Source of the DNA: Chitinophagaceae bacterium
Lineage (GTDB): Bacteria; Bacteroidota; Bacteroidia; Chitinophagales; Chitinophagaceae
Assembly (NCBI GenBank): GCA_025455665.1
Contig: JALOMC010000072.1
Span: 1 to 9,017 of the forward strand
DNA length: 9,017 nt
Reading direction: 5' to 3'
In this document: positions 1 to 5,900 of the stretch, piece by piece
Numbering within the stretch: the first letter of the stretch is position 1
How the letters are laid out: each line of letters starts with the position of its first letter
Notes under the pieces: model-generated
The model's database searches: none
What the model was told of the DNA's origin: nothing
What the model saw: only the letters and a program-made list of their open reading frames with translations
Program-made: the position numbers and the translations under genes

Positions 1-30
1 AAAGAAAGTAGCGATGCAGTAGTGTGGTCC

Positions 31-43
31 TGTAGCTGCTACA
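31..43. repeat. 13-bp inverted repeat over the response-regulator stop codon
   Basis: TGTAGC and GCTACA are perfect 6-bp arms around a single central T. The TAG stop of the response regulator (39-41, minus strand) lies inside the right arm. A one-base centre is too tight for a normal RNA hairpin and no T-run follows on the minus strand, so it is not a convincing terminator as seen; the region further downstream is outside the window. Confidence 0.4.
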
Positions 44-773
44 AGCTCATCAGCTCCTTAAATTTCACCGTTTGACGCCGGCTTACTTCAATCTTATCGC
101 CTCCTTTCAGTTCCAATAGGAGGCCGCCGTTGAAATAGCTTTCTACTTTTTCTACCAGGCGCAGGTTTACAATGTGCTTGCGGTTAGCCCTGAAAAATAT
201 TTTTTCATCCAACCGCTCTTCCAGTGCATTCAGGCTTTTCAGTATCAGCGGTTTGTTGTTGCCAAAAAACACTTTGGCATAGTTGCCCACGCTTTCAAAC
301 AGGCGAATATCGCCCAGGCGTACAAACCAGCAGCGGTCGCCATCCTTTACAAATACCTGGTCGTCCTCGGTCAGCCGGCCTTTTTGGGCAGCTTCCTGCA
401 CCGCCTGCTTCTCTTTGTTTACCTGTTCGCCCACTTTATGAATGGCATCGGCCAGCCGCTTAGGGTCAATGGGTTTCAGCAGGTAGTCCAGTGCATTTAC
501 TTCAAAAGCTTTTACGGCGTATTCATCGTATGCGGTGGTGAAAATGACATACGGCGATCGGTCGAGCTCCTGCAGCAGGTCGAAGCCCGTTTTGCCGGGC
601 ATATTGATGTCGAGGAAAATAAGGTCAGGATTGTGCTGATCTATCTTTTCCAGTCCTTCTTGCACATTGCTGGCCTCGTCTACTATCTCAATGTCCGGAT
701 AGTCGGCCAGCATGTTGCGCAGTTCCTGGCGGGCCAGGCGTTCGTCGTCTATTAAGATGGCTTTTTTGGTCAT
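39..773 (-). CDS. LytTR-family response regulator
   Basis: This is a 244-residue two-component response regulator, a cytoplasmic DNA-binding protein switched by phosphorylation. Residues 1-115 form a CheY-like receiver: acidic pair D9/D10, phosphoacceptor D55 in LIFLDINMPG, switch threonine around T79/T80 and the conserved lysine K100 followed by proline. A linker rich in K, E and Q (about 116-138) leads to a C-terminal LytTR domain (about 139-243) with the typical FFRANRKHIVNL and EVSRRQ segments. The LytTR fold binds DNA through beta strands, usually at paired direct repeats. The ATG lies 26 bp after the stop of the histidine kinase gene transcribed in the same direction, so the two are almost certainly co-transcribed and cognate. 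Length and domain order are normal for the family. The target genes cannot be read from the sequence. Confidence 0.95.
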   Translation of the reverse strand: MTKKAILIDDERLARQELRNMLADYPDIEIVDEASNVQEGLEKIDQHNPDLIFLDINMPGKTGFDLLQELDRSPYVIFTTAYDEYAVKAFEVNALDYLLKPIDPKRLADAIHKVGEQVNKEKQAVQEAAQKGRLTEDDQVFVKDGDRCWFVRLGDIRLFESVGNYAKVFFGNNKPLILKSLNALEERLDEKIFFRANRKHIVNLRLVEKVESYFNGGLLLELKGGDKIEVSRRQTVKFKELMSL

Positions 774-799
774 GTCGGCAGGTATTTGCTGTATAAAAG

Positions 800-1873
800 T
801 TAAACGGTTACTGGCATGATTACTTTGGCTTCTACGCGGTGGTCGGCCAGGTTAGAAATAGAAAAAGCGGCCTTGCTGCCAAACAGCAGCTGAAGACGAT
901 TGCGGGTGCTGCTCAGTCCAAAGCCTTCATCGTTGTCGGCATGCTTCAGCCGGCCGGTATTGCGCACCACCAGCTCGTGGTGGTCGGCTACAAAGTCCGA
1001 ACTGATTTCTATTTCACCCCCATGCAGCTCTTTGCTGATGCCGTGTTTAATGGCATTTTCCACCAGGGTTTGCAGCATCATCGGCGGCACCATTTGCTTC
1101 AGTGTATCATCGTCTATTTCCATTTTCAGGCGCAGCCGGTCTTCAAAGCGTATTTGCTCCAGCGCCAGGTAGTTCTGCACTATTTTCAGCTCCCGCTCCA
1201 GGCTTACCAGTTCTTCTTTATCGGCATTCATGCTGCTGCGCAGCAGTTGGCTCAGTTCGGTTACTGCTGTGCGGGCCCTGCCCGGGTTTTCATCTATCAG
1301 CGCCCTTATGCTGTTCAGTGCATTAAATATGAAGTGTGGGTTGATGTGGGCCTTGATTGTTTTCAGTTCCAGATCTTTTACCACTGCTTCCAGCTTCACC
1401 TGGTTCAGCCGTTGGTTTTGGGTGCTTACCACGTAGTGGTAGCTGAGGTAAATAAGGCTCCAGATGGTGAAAAACAAGACACCGCCAAGGGCGCTGCGGG
1501 CCCATTTTTCTACAAAGCTGGCGCCGATGTAGTACTCAGGTTCCCAGCCCATTTTGCTGGTCACAGTTACCGCAATGCTGCTATAAATAAGGCCATAGGC
1601 CACCGTAATGATGGCAATCCAGACAATTTGCTTTTGAATGGATAGCGAAAGAATGCGGCTTTGCTTGATGACGGTGCGCATCAGGTGCGACACCACCAAT
1701 CCGGTACCGGCCTCGGCAAACACGGTATGGAAATAGTAGGGGTAGTCGCTGTAATAGTAGTTGACCGTGTAGTAGTAAAACGTGTATAGCAGTACATAAA
1801 ATCCCCAGCCACCAAGCTGGCAAATCCAGTAGTACGATATCCACTTATTGAGGCGCATAGGCAATGGTAGCAT
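800..1873 (-). CDS. LytS-like sensor histidine kinase (His_kinase family)
   Basis: This 357-residue membrane sensor kinase autophosphorylates and should pass phosphate to the LytTR regulator encoded next. The N-terminal 150 residues hold about four hydrophobic, tyrosine-rich segments (roughly 12-33, 48-66, 83-105 and 126-148), with no large extracytoplasmic domain visible, so the signal may be sensed in or at the membrane. A short helical linker (about 151-172) precedes the His_kinase box INPHFIFNALNSI with phosphoacceptor H180. The ATPase part carries the N box VENAIKHGI (N273) and a glycine box GFGLSSTRNRL (317-327). This is the usual Bacteroidetes LytS-type architecture, distinct from HisKA kinases. 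I chose the ATG at 1873; an in-frame ATG five codons later (M6) is an alternative. The gene is first in a two-gene operon and diverges from nrdJ across a 481-bp gap. Confidence 0.94.
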   Translation of the reverse strand: MLPLPMRLNKWISYYWICQLGGWGFYVLLYTFYYYTVNYYYSDYPYYFHTVFAEAGTGLVVSHLMRTVIKQSRILSLSIQKQIVWIAIITVAYGLIYSSIAVTVTSKMGWEPEYYIGASFVEKWARSALGGVLFFTIWSLIYLSYHYVVSTQNQRLNQVKLEAVVKDLELKTIKAHINPHFIFNALNSIRALIDENPGRARTAVTELSQLLRSSMNADKEELVSLERELKIVQNYLALEQIRFEDRLRLKMEIDDDTLKQMVPPMMLQTLVENAIKHGISKELHGGEIEISSDFVADHHELVVRNTGRLKHADNDEGFGLSSTRNRLQLLFGSKAAFSISNLADHRVEAKVIMPVTV

Positions 1874-1996
1874 AGCGGGCAGCGGTTTCGTTGTGGGCAG
1901 GCCGGTGCAATATGCTGCTAATAATCATGGCTTTACGCATAAAGTCGGCCTGCGCCTAAGATAGGCATAGCGCTGTCGCTGGCCTCAAAATTACCC

Positions 1997-2038
1997 GGCT
2001 GCCGGCGTGGCAGGGCAGCCATCTACGTAGTTGGCTGC
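1997..2038. repeat. Overlapping, mutually exclusive stem-loops
   Basis: Three related segments occur in a row: GGCTGCC (1997-2003), GGCAGCC (2014-2020) and GGCTGC (2033-2038). The middle one can pair with the first (7 bp, 10-base loop) or with the third, but not both. The second option is part of a 24-bp palindrome spanning 2015-2038, in which 11 of 12 symmetrical positions match, centred on CTACGTAG. As DNA this could be a dimeric operator; as RNA the two pairings would be alternatives. It lies about 140 bp upstream of the kinase start and about 320 bp upstream of nrdJ. Confidence 0.55.
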
Positions 2039-2076
2039 ATGGGTGGCTAAGTGGTGTTTTTATTGGGTAAAGCGGC

Positions 2077-2165
2077 AAAATGACCGGTTTTGTTGAACGC
2101 TTTTTCTGCCAGTTGCCGCCAGTGTTTGTACAGGAAAAAGGTTGGGGTAAAACCGGCATTTTTTT
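2077..2165 (+). terminator. Terminator-like long hairpin with T-run, upstream of nrdJ
   Basis: The left arm (2077-2091, AAAATG-A-CCGGTTTT) pairs with the right arm (2149-2162, AAAACCGGCATTTT) over 14 bp with one bulged A at 2083. The right arm runs into seven T residues (2159-2165). The 57-base loop is itself paired: C2100 to C2106 with G2134 to G2140 (CTTTTTC/GAAAAAG), extended by TG/CA past a bulged G2133, and AAC (2096-2098) with GTT (2141-2143). The result is one extended, interrupted hairpin followed by a T-run on the plus strand. No plus-strand gene lies upstream, so ordinary termination is not an obvious purpose. It may be an attenuator in an nrdJ leader or the end of a small RNA. The structure is seen; the role is inferred. 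Confidence 0.45.
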
Positions 2166-2203
2166 CACATGGGCTGGGGAAAATTCACGGAATGCAGGCC
2201 CGA

Positions 2204-2267
2204 CCAATGTTTAGCCCCGAAATCCACAGTTGACGTGGAAAATGTGCAGATTAACATTGGCTTTTTT
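2204..2267 (+). terminator. Second nested hairpin with T-run, just upstream of nrdJ
   Basis: CCAATGTT (2204-2211) and AACATTGG (2253-2260) are perfect 8-bp arms. Their 41-base loop contains a second hairpin, TCCAC (2223-2227) with GTGGA (2235-2239) around a 7-base loop. The outer right arm is followed by C and then six T residues (2262-2267). It ends 87 bp before the nrdJ ATG. The outer stem is AT-rich and its loop long, so termination efficiency is uncertain; a DNA-level role is equally possible. Confidence 0.4.
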
Positions 2268-2289
2268 GAAGGGTGGGGGGATATTTTCG
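2257..2289 (+). promoter_or_regulatory. Weak candidate nrdJ promoter
   Basis: TATTTTCG (2282-2289) matches the Bacteroidetes -7 element TAnnTTTG except at one position, with a TTG at 2257-2259 as possible -33 element. The 22-base spacing is a little long. Transcription would start near 2296 and give a leader of about 60 bases. If this is the promoter used, the hairpins upstream would not be in the nrdJ mRNA. The match is marginal. Confidence 0.22.
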
Positions 2290-2354
2290 TTATCCGCTTA
2301 ACTTTTCCGTAACACATCAAAACGTCTTTGCTAACCCGCAAAATAGAACGCTCT

Positions 2355-5300
2355 ATGGCCGCAAAAAAAACCGCTGCAAAAGGGCTTGCCTTCCACCGCC
2401 AATACACCCGCGAAGGCATCAGCCCGTTCGACATGTTCGAGTACGATTACCGTACTTCTATGATCAAAGATCCCTCTGGTAAAATCATCTTCCAGATGGA
2501 CAATGTAGAAGTGCCCAAACATTGGAGCCAGATCGCTACCGATATCCTGGCACAAAAGTATTTCCGCAAGGCGGGGGTACCCCAGCCCGATGGCAGTACC
2601 GGACGCGAAACCAGCAGCAAGCAGGTGGCGCACCGCATGGCCGACTGCTGGCGCCAGTGGGGAGAGAAATACGACTATTTTGCTACTCCGCAAGATGCGC
2701 AGGTTTTTTATGACGAGCTGGTGTACAGCATTCTCAATCAGAGCTGCGTGCCCAACAGCCCGCAGTGGTTCAATACCGGCCTGCACAGTGCTTACGGCAT
2801 CACCGGCAAGCCGCAGGGCCACTACTATGTAGATCCCAAAGATGGGCAGCTGAAAAAGTCGACCTCGGCCTACGAGCGGCCGCAGCCCCACGCCTGCTTT
2901 ATTCTGAGTGTGGAAGACGACCTGGTGAATGATGGCGGTATCATGGACCTGTGGGTACGCGAAGCAAGAATTTTTAAATACGGCAGTGGTGTGGGTACCA
3001 ATTTCAGCCGTATTCGGGGCGAAGGCGAAAAGCTCAGCGGTGGCGGTTCGTCCAGCGGCCTCATGAGCTTTTTGAAAATAGGCGACCGTGCAGCAGGCGC
3101 CATCAAGAGCGGTGGTACTACCCGCCGGGCAGCTAAAATGGTGTGCCTCGATCTGGACCACCCCGAAATAGTAGAGTTTGTAGACTGGAAAGTAGAAGAA
3201 GAGAAAAAAGTAGCTGCCCTGGTAGCTGCCGGCTATAGCAACGATTACGAGGGCGAAGCCTACCGCACCGTCAGCGGCCAAAACAGCAACAACTCGGTAC
3301 GCATTCCCAACGAGTTCTTCAAAGTATTGGACGAAGACGGCGACTGGGAACTGAAGGCCCGCAGCACCGGCAATACCATGAAAACTGTGAAGGCCCGCGA
3401 ACTGTGGAATAAAATATGCTACGCGGCCTGGCGCTGTGCCGATCCGGGCACACAGTACGATACCACCATCAATGAGTGGCACACTTGCCCCGAAGGTGGT
3501 CGTATCAATGCCAGCAACCCCTGTTCAGAGTACATGTTTCTGGATAACACAGCTTGTAACCTGGCCAGCGCCAACCTGCGTCGCTTCTTCAACGAAGAAA
3601 CACAGGTGTTCGACGTGGCCGGCTTTGAGTACGTGTGCCGGCTGTGGACGGTGGTACTGGAGATCAGCGTACTGATGGCCCAGTTCCCCAGCCCCGAAGT
3701 AGCACAGCTGAGCTACGACTATCGCACCCTGGGCCTCGGCTTTGCCAACCTGGGCAGCATGCTCATGGTCAGCGGCATCCCTTACGATAGCCCCGAAGCC
3801 CAGGCCATTGGCGGCGCCATCAGCGCTATCATGACCGGTGTAGCCTACAAAACCTCGGCTGAAATGGCCGAAGTGTTGGGCGCCTTCCCCCGCTATCAGG
3901 AAAATGCCCACCACATGATGCGGGTAATGCGCAACCACCGGGCGGCTGCCTACGATGCTACCGATGCTTACGAGGGACTCAGCATCAAGCCCATGGGCAT
4001 TGATAGCAAATACTGCCCCGACTACCTGCTGAAAGCCGCCTGCAAAGCATGGGACGACGCCGTAATGCTGGGTGAAAAGCATGGCTACCGCAATGCGCAA
4101 ACCACTGTGATTGCCCCCACCGGTACCATTGGCCTGGTGATGGACTGCGACACCACCGGCGTAGAACCCGACTTTGCCCTGGTGAAGTTTAAGAAGCTGA
4201 GCGGTGGTGGTTACTTCAAAATCATTAACCAAAGTGTGCCCACTGCGCTGAAAAAGCTGGGCTACAATGAAAAAGAAATAGAAAGCATTGTAAACTACGC
4301 CAAAGGCGCCGCCAGCCTGCATGGTGCCCCGCACATCAACCCCCAGAGCCTGAGCGAAAAAGGCTTTATAGCCGAAGAAATCCAAAAGCTGGAAGCGGGC
4401 ATGGCATCGGCCTTCCATATCAAGTTTGCTTTCAACGTGTACAGCCTGGGCGAAGCCTGCATGGAGCGCCTTGGCTTTAAGCCCGAGCAATACAACGATT
4501 GGAACTGGAACATGCTGGAAGCCCTGGGCTACAGCGATGCACAAATTGAGGCAGCCAACGAGTACGTATGCGGCACCATGACCATAGAAGGTGCCCCGTA
4601 CCTGAAGGACGAGCACTACGCCATATTTGATTGTGCCAACAAGTGTGGTGAAAAAGGTCAGCGCTACATCCACGCTCATGGCCATATCAAAATGATGGGT
4701 GCCTGCCAGCCTTTCCTGAGTGGGGCTATCAGCAAAACCATCAACCTGCCGCACGAAGCAAACGTGGAGGAAATAGCCGACTGCTACCGCATGAGCTGGG
4801 AGCTGGGCCTGAAGGCCAACGCCCTGTACCGCGATGGCAGCAAGCTGAGCCAGCCGCTGAGCAACAAGAGCGACGACAAGAAGAAGGAAAAAACAGAGGA
4901 AGCTACTGAAACTGCCAATGCTGAAGGAAGCACCAGCAATATTGTAGACCTGGGCCAGCTGACGGTAGAAGAGCTGCTGCAGGAAGTGCACAAGCGCATG
5001 CAGGCCAGCCCCGATACACAGCTGAAGCGCCAGCTGGCCAAAATAGTGGAGCGCCGCACCCTGCCGGCCAAGCGTCGTGGTTTTACCCAAAAAGCCAAAA
5101 TCAACGGGCAGGCTATCTTCCTGCGTACCGGTGAGTACAATGATGGTACCCTGGGCGAAATCTTCATCGACCTGGCCAAGGAAGGCAGCACCCTGCGTAG
5201 CCTTATGAACAGCTTTGCCATCGCTATTTCGGTAGGCCTGCAGTACGGTGTACCGCTCGAAGAGTTTGTAGAGAAGTTCGTGTTCACCAAGTTTGAACCG

Positions 5301-5756
5301 GCTGGCATGGTCGATCACCCGAACATCAAAACGACTACTTCAATTGTCGACTTTGTATTCCGTGCATTGGCCTACGAATACCTGAACCGTACAGATCTGG
5401 TGCATGTGCTGGACCGCCCCGAAATAGGCAATACCGGTGAAGACGACGGCAGCGAGGTGGGTTTTCAGGGCAGCGAAGCTACCCCGGCACCCTCCTTTGA
5501 AAAAAAAACGCCTGAGCTGAGCAGTGTACGCATCACGCCGCAAGCCAGCACTGGTGTAAAGCCGGTGCGCCCGGTAGCCGAAAAGCAGCAGCCGGTAGTA
5601 GCCAGCAGCGCCGATAATATGCTGAAGCAGATAAACGAGCAGATGAAGGGCAACCAAAGCGACGCTCCTGCCTGTAACGTTTGCGGAGCCATCATGATGC
5701 GCAGTGGGGCCTGCTACAAGTGCAACAATTGTGGTAATCAGGGAGGATGCAGCTAA
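2355..5756 (+). CDS. nrdJ: Class II adenosylcobalamin-dependent ribonucleotide reductase
   Basis: NrdJ reduces ribonucleotides to deoxyribonucleotides in the cytoplasm, using adenosylcobalamin to make the active-site thiyl radical, and so needs neither oxygen nor a second radical-generating subunit. From the ATG at 2355 the protein has 1133 residues. Family motifs are SCVPNSPQWFNTGL (130-143), the redox cysteine in ACFIL (C181), FKYGSGVGTNFS (207-218), the active-site NPCSE with N388, C390 and E392, the second redox cysteine in ACNLAS (C401), and the phosphate-binding loop APTGTIG (587-593). A lysine/glutamate-rich linker (about 832-870) leads to a TSCPD-type domain (about 898-1010). A second linker follows, then a cysteine cluster (C1107, C1110, C1120, C1123, C1126, C1132) resembling a zinc ribbon and probably supplying the C-terminal reducing thiols. 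No N-terminal ATP cone is evident. A TTG start at 2328 would add nine residues, but ATG fits better. Confidence 0.97.
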   Translation: MAAKKTAAKGLAFHRQYTREGISPFDMFEYDYRTSMIKDPSGKIIFQMDNVEVPKHWSQIATDILAQKYFRKAGVPQPDGSTGRETSSKQVAHRMADCWRQWGEKYDYFATPQDAQVFYDELVYSILNQSCVPNSPQWFNTGLHSAYGITGKPQGHYYVDPKDGQLKKSTSAYERPQPHACFILSVEDDLVNDGGIMDLWVREARIFKYGSGVGTNFSRIRGEGEKLSGGGSSSGLMSFLKIGDRAAGAIKSGGTTRRAAKMVCLDLDHPEIVEFVDWKVEEEKKVAALVAAGYSNDYEGEAYRTVSGQNSNNSVRIPNEFFKVLDEDGDWELKARSTGNTMKTVKARELWNKICYAAWRCADPGTQYDTTINEWHTCPEGGRINASNPCSEYMFLDNTACNLASANLRRFFNEETQVFDVAGFEYVCRLWTVVLEISVLMAQFPSPEVAQLSYDYRTLGLGFANLGSMLMVSGIPYDSPEAQAIGGAISAIMTGVAYKTSAEMAEVLGAFPRYQENAHHMMRVMRNHRAAAYDATDAYEGLSIKPMGIDSKYCPDYLLKAACKAWDDAVMLGEKHGYRNAQTTVIAPTGTIGLVMDCDTTGVEPDFALVKFKKLSGGGYFKIINQSVPTALKKLGYNEKEIESIVNYAKGAASLHGAPHINPQSLSEKGFIAEEIQKLEAGMASAFHIKFAFNVYSLGEACMERLGFKPEQYNDWNWNMLEALGYSDAQIEAANEYVCGTMTIEGAPYLKDEHYAIFDCANKCGEKGQRYIHAHGHIKMMGACQPFLSGAISKTINLPHEANVEEIADCYRMSWELGLKANALYRDGSKLSQPLSNKSDDKKKEKTEEATETANAEGSTSNIVDLGQLTVEELLQEVHKRMQASPDTQLKRQLAKIVERRTLPAKRRGFTQKAKINGQAIFLRTGEYNDGTLGEIFIDLAKEGSTLRSLMNSFAIAISVGLQYGVPLEEFVEKFVFTKFEPAGMVDHPNIKTTTSIVDFVFRALAYEYLNRTDLVHVLDRPEIGNTGEDDGSEVGFQGSEATPAPSFEKKTPELSSVRITPQASTGVKPVRPVAEKQQPVVASSADNMLKQINEQMKGNQSDAPACNVCGAIMMRSGACYKCNNCGNQGGCS

Positions 5757-5800
5757 TAATTGCCGCTTCAATAAACTCCGGTACTTTTTTTCAGATACAG

Positions 5801-5829
5801 CCGCCGGCCCTTGGGTCGGCGGTTTTTTT
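5801..5829 (+). terminator. Intrinsic terminator of nrdJ
   Basis: Arms CCGCCGGCC (5801-5809) and GGTCGGCGG (5814-5822) form a 9-bp GC-rich stem with one G-U wobble and a CTTG loop. Seven T residues (5823-5829) follow at once. It lies 45 bp after the nrdJ stop and is oriented for nrdJ. On the opposite strand the stem is not directly followed by a T-run, so it does not obviously serve the convergent histidine kinase. Confidence 0.9.
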
Positions 5830-5900
5830 ATGTGCCGCCCGGGCCAACGTAGCGGTGAACCAGAACAGGCCCTGCTGCGGCCGCTTCAGGCCAGGTTGGT

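Larger units (their letters stand above)
1874..2354. other. Long structured intergenic region between the LytS-like kinase and nrdJ
   Basis: This 481-bp stretch separates two divergently transcribed genes. The short open frames inside it (for example on the minus strand at 1956-2207 and 2165-2434) show no recognisable domain, and one runs into the nrdJ coding region, so I call no gene here. It does hold a dense series of inverted repeats, listed separately: overlapping stems at 1997-2038, a long bulged hairpin at 2077-2165 and a nested hairpin at 2204-2267. I looked for a cobalamin-riboswitch B12 box (consensus near AGCCAGGAGACCTGCC) and for NrdR-like boxes and saw neither. There is also an imperfect direct repeat, TTGGGTAAAGCGGCA at 2063-2077 against TTGGGGTAAAACCGGCA at 2142-2158. 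No strong promoter is evident for either flanking gene. Confidence 0.6.

Noticed and set aside
839..1645. 268-codon plus-strand frame opposite the LytS-like kinase
   Set aside because: The opposite strand encodes a complete kinase with all its motifs; this translation has no recognisable feature.
1956..1990. Minus-strand TATCTTAG (1963-1956) with TTTTG (1990-1986) as promoter of the LytS-like kinase
   Set aside because: The -7 match has one mismatch and the spacing of 22 bases is long; it is not distinguishable from chance.
1956..2434. Minus-strand frames of 83 and 89 codons in the intergenic region
   Set aside because: No domain, signal peptide or start signal is visible, and the second one overlaps the nrdJ start. 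The composition looks like non-coding sequence.
3525..5318. 597-codon open frame on the minus strand inside nrdJ, and a similar 383-codon frame at 2331-3482
   Set aside because: Both lie opposite strongly conserved nrdJ sequence. Their translations show no domain and a biased hydrophobic, H/V/G-rich make-up typical of antisense shadows of a GC-rich gene.
5830..5900. Possible terminator for the orphan kinase on the minus strand
   Set aside because: There are imperfect GGCC-based complementarities but no stable stem followed by a T-run on that strand.
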